Under the pieces are notes generated by a model that did no database searches, was not told where the DNA came from, and saw nothing but the letters and a program-made list of their open reading frames with translations. The translations under genes were made by a program, and so were the position numbers. Shown here in pieces: positions 16,317 through 25,195 of a stretch of 64,000 nt of DNA. Source of the DNA: Nonomuraea jabiensis. GTDB taxonomy: Bacteria; Actinomycetota; Actinomycetes; Streptosporangiales; Streptosporangiaceae. The stretch covers positions 10,614,501 to 10,678,500 of the forward strand of contig NZ_JACHMB010000001.1 of the NCBI RefSeq assembly GCF_014204795.1, read 5' to 3'. The first letter of the stretch is position 1. Every line of letters begins with the position of its first letter.

Positions 16317-17543
16317 ATGCCATCATCGACCCCATCATCGACCCCATCAACGACCCCATCAACGACTTCGACGCCGAGCGCCTTCGACCGGCTGCGCGCG
16401 CTCCTGGCGGGGATCCCCGCTCCCGCCGGCGTCACCCCGATCCCCCTCCATCTCGGCGAGGCCCGCCTCGTCACGCCGCCGGTGGACGGCCGGCTCCTGG
16501 GTGACGTGACCGGCTGGACGCGATATCCCCCGCTCGGCGGCACGCCCGAACTCCGCGCCGCCTACACGGGCTGGCTCGAACGCCGCTTCGGCGCCCGCGT
16601 CGGCGCCGCCGTACGGGAGGGATCGCTCGCGATCGAGCCGTCCCCCGGCACGAAACAGGCCGTCGCGGCCGCCATCGCCCTCGCCGCCGGCCGCTCGGCG
16701 GCTCCGGGGGTCGTCCTGCCCAATCCGTTCTATCCCACGTACCACGCGGCGGTGCGGGCGACGGGCGGCCGGGCGATCTTCTACGGCCACGCGTCGGAGG
16801 TCGCCGCCGCCGTGGCCGCCCAGCGGGACGTCGCGGCGGTCGTCGTCTGCTCACCGGGCAATCCGCGCGGCGAGACGCATGCCCCCGGCACGCTGCGCGC
16901 GATCAGCGCGGCGGCGCGGGCGGCCGGTGCGCTGCTCATCGTCGACGAGTGCTACATCGACCTCGTCCACGGCGCGTCCACCGGCAGCTTCCTGACGGCC
17001 GGCACGGTGAGCGAAGCGGGACGCTTCCTGGTGCTCCACAGCCTGTCCAAGCGGTCCGGGATGCCGGGCCTGCGGTCCGGGTTCGTGATCGGGGATCCGG
17101 GGAGCGTGGCGGCGTACGCGAACCACAACCGCACCTGCGGTGTCTCGCTCGCGGCGCCGGTGTGCGCGGTGGCGGCGCGGTTGTGGGCGGATGACGCGCA
17201 CGTCGCGCGCCTGCGGTCGGCCGTGAGCGCGAACTGGGACGTCGCGGACGAACTGCTCGGCGAGCTCGCCGGTTACCGGCGGGCCGAGGCGGGATTCTTC
17301 CTCTGGTTCCCCGTGCCGGACGACGAGGAGGCGGCGCGCCGGCTGTGGCGCGCGGAGGCGGTGACGGCGATGCCGGGGCGCTACCTCGGCGCGGCCACCG
17401 GCCGCGGGAGCAACCCCGGCGCCGGTTACCTGCGCATCGCGCTCGTCCACGCGCCGGAACGCACCCGCGAGGCGCTGACCCGCCTGCGGCGGGTGCTCGT
17501 GGAGCTGGGACCCACTACTACCGCAAGGGAGCTGACCAGATGA
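16317..17543 (+). CDS. PLP-dependent aminotransferase (DapC-like)
   Basis: A fold-type I aminotransferase of 408 residues. It shows PSPGTKQAVAAAIAL, LPNPFYPTYHAAV, VVCSPGNPRGE, VDECYIDL and the PLP-lysine segment HSLSKRSGMPGLRSGFVIGD. The likely role is transamination at the succinylated 2-amino-6-keto intermediate made by DapD. The first 17 residues are a Ser/Thr/Pro repeat encoded by 12-bp tandem DNA repeats, and no ribosome-binding site precedes ATG 16317. The true start may therefore lie later, near SAFDRLRALLAG. The 3' end overlaps the beta-lactam synthetase-like start (ATGA). Confidence 0.85.
   Translation: MPSSTPSSTPSTTPSTTSTPSAFDRLRALLAGIPAPAGVTPIPLHLGEARLVTPPVDGRLLGDVTGWTRYPPLGGTPELRAAYTGWLERRFGARVGAAVREGSLAIEPSPGTKQAVAAAIALAAGRSAAPGVVLPNPFYPTYHAAVRATGGRAIFYGHASEVAAAVAAQRDVAAVVVCSPGNPRGETHAPGTLRAISAAARAAGALLIVDECYIDLVHGASTGSFLTAGTVSEAGRFLVLHSLSKRSGMPGLRSGFVIGDPGSVAAYANHNRTCGVSLAAPVCAVAARLWADDAHVARLRSAVSANWDVADELLGELAGYRRAEAGFFLWFPVPDDEEAARRLWRAEAVTAMPGRYLGAATGRGSNPGAGYLRIALVHAPERTREALTRLRRVLVELGPTTTARELTR
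16320..16367. repeat. four 12-bp tandem repeats at the aminotransferase start
   Basis: Units are CCATCATCGACC twice and CCATCAACGACC twice, the last with one mismatch. They encode S-S-T-P / S-T-T-P repeats right after the proposed start codon. Confidence 0.9.
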
Positions 17544-19366
17544 GCGGCGGTCTCGTCGGATGGATCGACCTCGAACGTGACCTCACGGACCGAGCGGACG
17601 TCGTGCGTGCCATGACGGACACGATGTGCGATCGCGGGCCTGACGGAGGCGCGGTCCACATCACCCGGCACGCGGCGCTGGGCCATCGCCGCCGCACGGC
17701 CCCGGGCGTCGGCGAAGGCCGTCAACCGGCGCTGTTCGCCACGCGCTGCAGCCCCTCGCCGGACGAGGGGACCGTCGTGCTCGTGTACGACGGCGCGATA
17801 TACAACCTGGCCGCTGTCCGCCGGTCCCTCGGCCTGCCCCCCGTGGCCACCGACATCGATGTGCTGCTCCACGCCTATCTGACGCACGGCGCGGACTTCG
17901 CCGGCCGTCTCGTCGGCGCGTTCGCGATGGCGATCTGGGACGGGCGGGACCGGCGGCTGCTGCTGGCGCGGGATCACCTGGGGCTGAAGCCGCTCTACTA
18001 CCACCCCTATCCGGGCGGGATCCTGTTCGCCTCGCTCCCGCGGGGGATCATGGCGAATCCGCTGTTCACACCGCGTCTCGACCGGTCGCTGATGACGATC
18101 GCGCTGCAGCCGCGCCTCACGCTCGCCGGTGAGACGCCCCTCGTCGGCCTGCATGAGGTCAAACCCGCGCACGTCATCACGTACACGCCCGATCACGGGC
18201 CGGTTTCGCGGGCGTACTGGCGGCTGGCGAGCGAGCCGCACGAGCACACGCCCGCCGAGACCGCCGAGCGCGTGCGGGAGCTGCTCCATGACGCCGTGGC
18301 GGGCCAGCTGCCCGCGTCGGGGCCGTGCGGCGCGATGCTGTCCGGCGGCGTGGACTCGACGTCGGTGGCGGCGCTGGCGGCGCGGCTGCTGCCGCACGCG
18401 CTCGACACGTACTGCGTCGAGTTCGACAGCGACAAGGCGCACTTCGCGCCGACCGAGCTGCGCCCGGACGTGGACGCGCCGTACGCCGCGGCGGCGGCCG
18501 AGCACATGGGGAGCAGGCACACCACGCTCACGGCGACGATGGCGGACCTGCTCGACGTGATCCCGGCGACGCGCCGCGCGCGTGACCTGCCCGGGTGGGG
18601 GCAGTTCGACGCGTCGATGTACCTGCTGTTCCGGCGGATGCGGCAGGACACGACGGTGGCGCTGTCCGGCGAGGCGGCCGACGAGTTCTTCGGCGGGTAT
18701 CCGTACCTTTTCAAGCCCGAACTGATCCGGCGCGACACCTTCCCGTGGCTCGGGGACGGGCCGAAACTCGCCGACTTCCTCGTGCCGGAGCTCGCGCGGG
18801 ACGGTGACGAGAAGGCGCGCTACGCGCAACTCCTCGGCGAGGTGCCGCGCCTGCCGGGTGAGGCGGGGCCGGACGCGCGCATGCGGGAGGTGCTGTATCT
18901 CGGGATGGCGGGGCCGCTCGCCGTCGTGCTCGACCGCAAGGAGCGGATGAGCGCGGCGCAGGGGCTGCAGGTGCGGCTGCCGTTCTGCGACCACCGGCTC
19001 GTCCAGTACGTGTGGAACGTCCCCTGGTCGATGAAGTGCGCGGGCGGGTTGAAGAGCCTGCTCAAGGACGCGATGGCCGGCCTCCTCCCGCCGGCGACGC
19101 TGACCCGGCAGAAGAGCGCGTACCCGCACGTCCAGAACCCGGCTCACGATCAGGCGCTCGTGCGCGAGGCGACGTGGATCGTGAACGCGAGCGAGTCGCC
19201 GCTGCGCGCCATGTTCGACGCGCCGCGACTCAACGACCTGCTGAAACGGATCGGCGCCAACGAGCTGCGCGCGCAGCTGCCGGGCGGGGCGAGCGCCGCG
19301 CAGCTGCTCGTCCAGCTCGTCGAGCTGAACGCGTGGGTGCGTGAATATCGCGTGTCCGTATCCTGA
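17540..19366 (+). CDS. beta-lactam synthetase-like (asparagine synthetase family, no N-terminal Cys)
   Basis: A 608-residue two-domain protein. The N-terminal half is a class II glutamine amidotransferase fold (GWIDLERDLTDRADVVRAM, RGPDGG, ALGHRR), but it begins MSGG, with Ser where the catalytic Cys2 of MCG should be. Glutaminase activity is therefore expected to be lost. The C-terminal half has the PP-loop AMLSGGVDSTSVAAL, VALSGEAADEFFGGYPYLF and GGLKSLLKDAMAG. Loss of Cys2 with an intact adenylating domain is the hallmark of beta-lactam synthetases (BLS, CarA; TblS in tabtoxin). These adenylate a carboxylate and close it on an internal amine. The start overlaps the aminotransferase stop. 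Its last 137 bases overlap a convergent gene. Confidence 0.85.
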   Translation: MSGGLVGWIDLERDLTDRADVVRAMTDTMCDRGPDGGAVHITRHAALGHRRRTAPGVGEGRQPALFATRCSPSPDEGTVVLVYDGAIYNLAAVRRSLGLPPVATDIDVLLHAYLTHGADFAGRLVGAFAMAIWDGRDRRLLLARDHLGLKPLYYHPYPGGILFASLPRGIMANPLFTPRLDRSLMTIALQPRLTLAGETPLVGLHEVKPAHVITYTPDHGPVSRAYWRLASEPHEHTPAETAERVRELLHDAVAGQLPASGPCGAMLSGGVDSTSVAALAARLLPHALDTYCVEFDSDKAHFAPTELRPDVDAPYAAAAAEHMGSRHTTLTATMADLLDVIPATRRARDLPGWGQFDASMYLLFRRMRQDTTVALSGEAADEFFGGYPYLFKPELIRRDTFPWLGDGPKLADFLVPELARDGDEKARYAQLLGEVPRLPGEAGPDARMREVLYLGMAGPLAVVLDRKERMSAAQGLQVRLPFCDHRLVQYVWNVPWSMKCAGGLKSLLKDAMAGLLPPATLTRQKSAYPHVQNPAHDQALVREATWIVNASESPLRAMFDAPRLNDLLKRIGANELRAQLPGGASAAQLLVQLVELNAWVREYRVSVS

Positions 19367-20057
19367 GGGCCCACAGGGTCACCCGCCAGAGCGCCTCGAC
19401 GAGGACGCCGGCGCTCATTTTGCTCGCCCCGCTCGTACGGTCGACGAAGGTGATCGGCACCTCCGCCACCGCGCATCCGTGACGTACGGCCCGCAGCGTG
19501 AGATCCACCTGGAAGCAGTAACCCCGCGACTCCACGCCGTCCAGGAGGATCTTCTCGAGCGCGGCGGCCCGGTAGACGCGGAACCCGCCGGTGGCGTCGG
19601 CGACAGGGAGCCGGAGCGCCGCCCGAACATACCGGTTCGCCAGCCGTGACAGCAGCTCCCGCCTGCGCGGCCAGTTCGCCACGCGGCCGCCGGGCACCCA
19701 GCGCGAGCCGATGACGAGGTCGGCCCGCTCGGCCGCGTCCAGCAGGGCGGGGAGCCGCTCGGGCGGGTGCGAGCCGTCGGCGTCGATCTCCACCAGCGCG
19801 TCGAACCCCCGGGCGAGCCCCCAGCGGAAGCCCGCCAGGTACGCGGCGCCCAGCCCTTCCTTGCGCTCCCGGTGCAGGACGTGCACGCGGTCGAGCTCGG
19901 CCGCGAGCCTGTCCGCGACCAGGCCCGTCCCGTCGGGGCTGTTGTCGTCGACGACGAGCACGTGGGCGGCGGGTACGGCCGCGCGGATCCTGCCGACGAT
20001 GCCGGGAAGGGTGTCTCGTTCGTTGTAGGTCGGCGTGATGACCAGGACGGTGCTCAT
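19230..20057 (-). CDS. GT2 polyprenol-phosphate mannosyltransferase
   Basis: A 275-residue family 2 glycosyltransferase. It shows VITPTYNERDTLPGIV, VVDDNSPDGTG (nucleotide binding), ALVEIDADGSHPP (DxD-like), the conserved GFRVYRAAALEKILL and the C-terminal ITFVDRTSGASKMS. Family members transfer mannose from GDP-mannose to polyprenyl phosphate at the membrane. The final 40 residues are Arg/Ala-rich and match nothing; they are encoded antisense to the end of the beta-lactam synthetase-like gene. This suggests the original stop was lost at the cluster boundary. The GT39-like gene lies just upstream. Confidence 0.88.
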   Translation of the reverse strand: MSTVLVITPTYNERDTLPGIVGRIRAAVPAAHVLVVDDNSPDGTGLVADRLAAELDRVHVLHRERKEGLGAAYLAGFRWGLARGFDALVEIDADGSHPPERLPALLDAAERADLVIGSRWVPGGRVANWPRRRELLSRLANRYVRAALRLPVADATGGFRVYRAAALEKILLDGVESRGYCFQVDLTLRAVRHGCAVAEVPITFVDRTSGASKMSAGVLVEALWRVTLWALRIRTRDIHAPTRSARRAGRAAARRSPRPAAARAARWRRSVSAGR

Positions 20058-20066
20058 GATCGCTCC

Positions 20067-21545
20067 TCAGCTCGCGTGCCGGAAGTCTGGCCAGGCGGTC
20101 TGCCACGGGGTCCGCGGTCCTGAGCAGACCGTGACGGGCAGGCCCAGCTCCTCGTTCTCGACGCCGGTGCCGTGGTCGATGGCCCCGGCGGATTCGCAGC
20201 GCGCGAAGCGCAGCCGCAGCTGCTCCGGCGGCAGCCCCACGGCGACCACCGTCTGCGCCGTTTCCGGCGGTGGCCCCTGGTACCACAGCTCGTTGTGGCC
20301 GCTGTAGACGGGAATGTCGGGCGCGAACCGGTCCAGCGCGCCGGCCTCGCCGTAGTTCGCGGTGAGCACGACCGTTCCGGACGGCAGCGTTCGGTACACC
20401 CCGGCCACCTGGGCGGCGAAGCGCGGCCAGCCCACCGACTCCCTGGACACCTCGTTGGGCGAGGCGCTGAGCGCCGGCAGCGGGAGCAGCGGCAGCGCCA
20501 CGACGATCCCGATGACCGAGGTGCCGAGCAGTCCCCACCACACCAGTCGACGGCGGGCGGCCCGGCTCTCCGTCCACGCGGCGGCGGGCACGCAGCCGGC
20601 CACGAAGGCGAAGATCAGGCTGCCCGCGACGTAGTCCGCCCGTCCTCCCGACGCCAGGCCGAGCAGGATCGTCACCAGGGACGCGATGGCCAGGGGCCGG
20701 GTCTCCGGCCGCCCGCGCAGCCAGAGCCACCCGACGACGGCGATCGCGAAGGCTCCGATGCTGAGCAGCGCCACCAGCATGGGCACGAACATGATCCGGT
20801 TCTCGGGTTCGCTGAGCGTGGCGGCCATGGTGAGCTGGGGCCAGCCGTGGGTGGCCTGGTAGAGAAGGTTCGGGGCGGCGATGACGGCCGCCAGGAGCGC
20901 CCCGGACCAGAACCACCTGTCGGCGAAGACGGCACGCGGCCCCTTCACCGCCATGCCGACGGTGATGAGCAGGCCGGTGGCCAGTCCCGTGATCAGCAGG
21001 ACGATGAGGTGCTTGTTGAACGTGGCGGCTCCCGCGACGGCGCCGGCCGCCACCCACCATCGCCCGTCGCCACGCAGCAGGGCCCGCAGCACGCACAGGA
21101 TGCACGCTGTCCAGAACACGAAGTCGGCCGACTGGGTGAGCAGGGTGTGCCCGGCGACCAGGGGGAACATCCCGGTGCCGAGGCCGGCGGCGGCGAGCGT
21201 CTGCGCGTTCGCGCGCCCGCCGAGCTCCCGCGTGATGGCGGCGCCCAGGAGGATGAGCAGTCCCGCGCACAGCGCGGGGACGACCCGCAGGCCGACGATG
21301 GTGTCCCCGAACAGCGTCGTGGACAGCCGCGCGAGGAGCGGGGTCAGCGGCGGCTGGTCGAAGTACCCCCAGGCGGGGGTCTGGCCGAGCAGGCGGAAGT
21401 AGAGCTCGTCGCGGTGGTAGCCGTACCACGGGCTCAGCGCCAGCAAGCTGACCACGGCGACGCCCGCGATGGGACCGACGGTCCGCCAGGCGATCGCCGG
21501 GAGCGAGGGAGCGGTGTTCCGAAGATGGGGGGCTTGAAGAAGCAT
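20067..21545 (-). CDS. GT39-like membrane mannosyltransferase (PMT_2 family)
   Basis: A 492-residue polytopic membrane protein of the dolichyl-phosphate-mannose-protein mannosyltransferase family. The N-terminus has the catalytic-type motif GYHRDELYFRLLG and AWGYFDQPPLTPLLARL. About ten transmembrane segments follow, then a periplasmic C-terminal domain with ANYGEAGALDRFAPDIPVYS. It would use polyprenyl-phosphate mannose, which the neighbouring GT2 protein can supply, for glycosylation outside the membrane. The acceptor is unknown. Confidence 0.85.
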   Translation of the reverse strand: MLLQAPHLRNTAPSLPAIAWRTVGPIAGVAVVSLLALSPWYGYHRDELYFRLLGQTPAWGYFDQPPLTPLLARLSTTLFGDTIVGLRVVPALCAGLLILLGAAITRELGGRANAQTLAAAGLGTGMFPLVAGHTLLTQSADFVFWTACILCVLRALLRGDGRWWVAAGAVAGAATFNKHLIVLLITGLATGLLITVGMAVKGPRAVFADRWFWSGALLAAVIAAPNLLYQATHGWPQLTMAATLSEPENRIMFVPMLVALLSIGAFAIAVVGWLWLRGRPETRPLAIASLVTILLGLASGGRADYVAGSLIFAFVAGCVPAAAWTESRAARRRLVWWGLLGTSVIGIVVALPLLPLPALSASPNEVSRESVGWPRFAAQVAGVYRTLPSGTVVLTANYGEAGALDRFAPDIPVYSGHNELWYQGPPPETAQTVVAVGLPPEQLRLRFARCESAGAIDHGTGVENEELGLPVTVCSGPRTPWQTAWPDFRHAS

Positions 21546-21603
21546 GCCTCCACGGTTTCCGATGGCCCGCCGTCTGTCGTCTGGCCGGGAGCAGAACCTG
21601 GGG

Positions 21604-22281
21604 TCAGACCCCAGGCATAGGCGGCGCCTCCCCGGGACGGACCACGCCGTGGTCGAACGCGAAGACGACCGCCGCCGCCCGGTCGCGCACCGCCAGCTTC
21701 GTGAAGATCCGGCCGACGTGGGTCTTGATCGTGCCCTCGCCGATCACCAGCCGGCGGGCGATCTCGGCGTTCGTGAGCCCCCGGCCGATGAGCTTGAGCA
21801 CGTCGAGCTCGCGGGCGGTGAGGTCGGCGAGCCGCCGTACCGCGTCGGGGTCGGTCACCGGATCCGCGCGGTAACGCCGCAGGACCCGCCCGCAGACGGC
21901 GGGATCCAGCCAGCCGTCGCCGGCCGCCACCGCGCGTACGGCACGCTGGATGTCCTCGGCCGGGGCGTCCTTGAGGCAGAATCCCGACGCGCCCGCCCGC
22001 AGAGCCGCCGCGAGAACGTTGTCCTCGCCGAACGTGGTCAGCACCAGGATGCGGGAGGCCGGATCCGCGGCCAGCAGCGCACGCGTGGCTTCGACCCCGT
22101 CCATCCGCGGCATGCGAATGTCCATGACCACGGCATCGGGCCGGACCCGCGCGACCTCCGCCAGCGCGGCCTGGCCGTCGGCCGCCTCGCCGACCACGTC
22201 GAACCCGTACGGCTGGCGCAGGATCGTCCGCAGTCCTGCCCTGGCGAGCTCCTGGTCGTCGACGAGCACCACCGAGATCAT
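21604..22281 (-). CDS. NarL/LuxR-type response regulator
   Basis: 225 residues. The receiver domain has an acidic pocket (VLVDDQ), phospho-acceptor Asp54 in VVMDIRMPRMDG, and the switch region ILVLTTFGED and GFCLKDAP. The C-terminal LuxR helix-turn-helix reads LTARELDVLKLIGRGLTNAE, then IGEGTIKTHVGRI. ATG 22281 overlaps the histidine kinase stop (ATGA), forming a cognate pair. Target genes are unknown. Confidence 0.92.
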   Translation of the reverse strand: MISVVLVDDQELARAGLRTILRQPYGFDVVGEAADGQAALAEVARVRPDAVVMDIRMPRMDGVEATRALLAADPASRILVLTTFGEDNVLAAALRAGASGFCLKDAPAEDIQRAVRAVAAGDGWLDPAVCGRVLRRYRADPVTDPDAVRRLADLTARELDVLKLIGRGLTNAEIARRLVIGEGTIKTHVGRIFTKLAVRDRAAAVVFAFDHGVVRPGEAPPMPGV

Positions 22282-23378
22282 GCCGGCAGCTCCGTCCGCA
22301 CGACCCACCGGTCGTTCTCGACGCCGGCGGTGACGTGGCCGCCGACCATGCGCACCCTGTCGGCCATCGCGCGAAGTCCCATGCCGCCATTGTGCCGAGG
22401 CGGGCTGCCGGGCATGGAATTGGTGACGGTGGCCCGGACCGTGCCGTCCTCCGAGACGCGCAGCCGTACCTCGACGGAAGCGTGCGGAGCGTGGCGGCTC
22501 GCGTTGGCCAGCGCCTCCTGCATCAGCCGGTAGAGCACCATCCCGGTCGTCGGGCTCACCGCCGCCAGCTCGCCGTCGACGCGGGACTCGAGCTCCAGAC
22601 CCGCCGTCCGGTACTCCTCGAAGAGCTCGGGAAGCCGGGGCGCGGTGGGCTGGGGGGCGACCACGGCCGGGTCGGAGCCTTCTTCCGCGAGAACGCGGAC
22701 CACCTTCCGCAGCTCCGCCATGCTCTGCCGGGCAAGGCGCTCGGCCTCGGCGATCCCCGCCGCCGCTTCCCCGGGATCGTGTTCGAGCGCCAGCCGGGCA
22801 CCTCCCAGATGCAGCACGGTCACGGCGAGCGTGTGCGCGACGATGTCGTGCAGATCGGCGGCCAGCCGCTGCCGCTCGGCCAGGGCGGCGGCAGCGGTGG
22901 CGGCACTCTCCGCGCGGTGCAGCCGCTCCCCCACCTCGATGCGGTAACGCGCGGCCCAGCCGCTCCAGAAGACGAGCGTCACGGCGGCCAGCCAGTTGGG
23001 CCACCCGGGGTCCGGCGTGGTGAACGCCGCCACGACCACCACGGAGAGCGCGGCGAGCCACATGACGATGCCCGGCCAGAGCCGCAGGTTCAACGCGACG
23101 AAGGCGATGTAGATGACCAGGACGAACCAGCCGATGCTGTTGACCGCGAGCCCGGTGAGCGCCGCTATGGCCGCGGGGGCGAGGAGAGCGGCCGCCTCGG
23201 CGAGCCGGTCCGACGCCGTACGGACGATGACGAGGCAGAGGACGATGAGGGCGCCCCCTCCGGCGAACGGCCACACGCAGCCGCAGCCACGCATGACCGT
23301 CTGCGCCCACGACAGCCCGACCAGCAGCATCAGCAGCCCGAGGCCGGCCCGTAACAGCCAGCGGGGAGTCACCACCAC
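22278..23378 (-). CDS. NarL-type sensor histidine kinase
   Basis: About 366 residues, with several transmembrane helices in the first 150 residues. A HisKA_3 dimerisation domain follows with the phospho-His in RLAADLHDIVAHTLAVTVLH, then a HATPase domain (LMQEALANASRHAP, GGMGLRAMADRVRMVGG). GTG codons at 23378-23372 in front of the first helix are the favoured start; an ATG at 23444 would add 22 residues. It directly precedes and overlaps its response regulator. Confidence 0.88.
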   Translation of the reverse strand: MVVTPRWLLRAGLGLLMLLVGLSWAQTVMRGCGCVWPFAGGGALIVLCLVIVRTASDRLAEAAALLAPAAIAALTGLAVNSIGWFVLVIYIAFVALNLRLWPGIVMWLAALSVVVVAAFTTPDPGWPNWLAAVTLVFWSGWAARYRIEVGERLHRAESAATAAAALAERQRLAADLHDIVAHTLAVTVLHLGGARLALEHDPGEAAAGIAEAERLARQSMAELRKVVRVLAEEGSDPAVVAPQPTAPRLPELFEEYRTAGLELESRVDGELAAVSPTTGMVLYRLMQEALANASRHAPHASVEVRLRVSEDGTVRATVTNSMPGSPPRHNGGMGLRAMADRVRMVGGHVTAGVENDRWVVRTELPA

Positions 23379-23457
23379 CCGCTCATCGTAGGAACCGCCG
23401 GTTTTGCCCGCATCCACCCGGAGGGGTACCCGCCATCTGCCCACGGTCAGAGGGCGG

Positions 23458-24084
23458 TCAAAGGCGTTCGAGCTCTTCGGCGCGGCGCAGGTCCTTGGGG
23501 CGGCCCAGGGCTCGGCGCATCCGGATGAGGTCGTCCCGGCGCAGGTAGAGCACCCGCAGACCGTCCGTGTCGACGGCGGTCAGTGCCCGGTCGAGCAAGG
23601 GGCGCACCGGCAGCGCTCCCCACGGCAGGGCGGGCGTGCAGCAGTCGCCGCTCACCTGGGGGGAGTCGAACTGCACCTTGGGACGCAGGAGCGCCTGCGG
23701 GCCGGGCGGGACGGGGCGATGGTCGTCGTCCAGCAGCGTGCAGCCGGCGGCGGCGAAGGCGCGCGCCAGGGCGCCGGCGTGCTCCGGGGCGCCGTCCCAC
23801 AACAGGTCGAGGTCCCCGGTCAGTTCGGTCGAGCCGTGCAGGATCCCGGCGACCTGGCCGATCACCACGGCTCGGGCTCCGGCCGCGTCCAGGGCCCGCA
23901 GCAGCGGGAAGGGGTCGAAGCGCTGCGCGCTGTCGGTGGCGAGGGAGCCGGCGACGGGATCGGCGTCGTCGTGGGTACGGCCGGTGGCGGGGCGGCCGCG
24001 GGTCAGCGCCCTGGTGCGGTCGACGGCGTGGTGCAGCAGCTCCAGTGGTCCACGGTTCACCGCTTCATCCAACACCACGCGCAC
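23458..24084 (-). CDS. nucleotidyltransferase-like protein
   Basis: A 208-residue protein with the minimal nucleotidyltransferase signature VVIGQVAGILHGSTELTGDL followed by DLLW. This fits the G-G/S ... T-x-D-x-D pattern of the antitoxin-like NTase fold, with a C-terminal segment (YLRRDDLIRMRRALGRPKD) common in that group. The N-terminal 50 residues look weakly coding, so the start may be internal. No toxin partner gene is next to it. Function unknown. Confidence 0.6.
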   Translation of the reverse strand: MRVVLDEAVNRGPLELLHHAVDRTRALTRGRPATGRTHDDADPVAGSLATDSAQRFDPFPLLRALDAAGARAVVIGQVAGILHGSTELTGDLDLLWDGAPEHAGALARAFAAAGCTLLDDDHRPVPPGPQALLRPKVQFDSPQVSGDCCTPALPWGALPVRPLLDRALTAVDTDGLRVLYLRRDDLIRMRRALGRPKDLRRAEELERL

Positions 24085-24175
24085 GACGGGCCCGACCGGC
24101 CCTGCCGATCCGACGTGGCGGCACCCGCATTCCCCGGTATCTTGGGTTGAAATAAAGGCTTAAGGGGGGATCTGG

Positions 24176-25195
24176 ATGCCGCCGTCCTCGCGCCCGCTGC
24201 GGAAGCTGGGCTTCTTGACGATCGGGCTGTTCGACGAGGCCGACCCGCGGCGGGGCCACGAGTCGACGCTCGAGATCATCGAGCTGGGCGAGCGGCTGGG
24301 GTTCGACAGCGCGTGGGTGCGCCACCGCCACCTGCAGTACGGCATCTCCTCCCCGGTCGCCGTCCTGGCAGCGGCCTCCCAGCGCACCAGCCGCATCGAA
24401 CTGGGCACCGCGGTCATCCCCTTGGGCTGGGAGAATCCGCTGCGGCTCGCCGAAGACCTGGCCACGGTGGACATCCTGTCCGGGGGCCGCCTCAATCCGG
24501 GCGTCAGCGTCGGCCCGCCGTTCCACTACGACCGGATCAAGGACGCCCTCTATCCCGGCACGGCCGAGGCCGAGGACTTCAGCCACGAACGCGTGCGGCG
24601 GCTGCTGGACTTCGTCCGCGGCGAGCCGGCCACCGACTTCCACGGGACCGAGGGCTTCGAGGTCTTCTCCGACCGCGTCCAGCCGCACTCCCCCGGGCTC
24701 GGCGGCCGCATGTGGTACGGCGGCGGGAGCCTGCGCTCGGCCCGGTGGGCGGGCGAGCACGCCATGAACTTCCTGACCAGCAGCGTCGTGAAGGCGGAGG
24801 AGTCGGAGGATTTCGCCGAGATCCAGCTCTCCCACGTACGGGAGTTCCGCGCGCACCACCCCGACGGCGACCGCGCCCGGGTCTCCCAGGGCCTGGTCGT
24901 CATCCCCACGGACTCGGCCTCCTCCGACCAGCGGGCCAGGTACAAGGAGTACGCCGACAAGCGCACGCCCCGGACCGCCACGCCCCAGGGACCGGCACGG
25001 ATGATGTTCGCGCCCGACCTCGTCGGCGGCTCCGCCGAGATCGCCGAACGGCTCCACGACCATGCCGCCTTCCGGGAGATCGACGAGGTCGCGTTCGCGC
25101 TGCCGTTCACCTTCGACCACGAGGACTACGTGCAGATCCTCACCGACATCGCCACCAAGCTGGGCCCCGAGCTCGGCTGGCGGCCCCGGCCCTAG
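24176..25195 (+). CDS. luciferase-like (LLM class) flavin-dependent monooxygenase
   Basis: 339 residues of a bacterial luciferase-family TIM barrel, with FLTIGLFDEADP, LAAASQRTSRIELGTAVIPL, RLAEDLATVDILSGGRLN and RMWYGGGSLRSARWAG. A clear ribosome-binding site (AGGGGGG, 24161-24167) precedes ATG. The neighbourhood (OsmC-like, GST-like, amino-acid/cystine ABC transporter with a cysteine leader peptide) suggests use of organosulfur compounds. The two convergent stops at 25192-25195 overlap by 4 bases. Confidence 0.85.
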   Translation: MPPSSRPLRKLGFLTIGLFDEADPRRGHESTLEIIELGERLGFDSAWVRHRHLQYGISSPVAVLAAASQRTSRIELGTAVIPLGWENPLRLAEDLATVDILSGGRLNPGVSVGPPFHYDRIKDALYPGTAEAEDFSHERVRRLLDFVRGEPATDFHGTEGFEVFSDRVQPHSPGLGGRMWYGGGSLRSARWAGEHAMNFLTSSVVKAEESEDFAEIQLSHVREFRAHHPDGDRARVSQGLVVIPTDSASSDQRARYKEYADKRTPRTATPQGPARMMFAPDLVGGSAEIAERLHDHAAFREIDEVAFALPFTFDHEDYVQILTDIATKLGPELGWRPRP

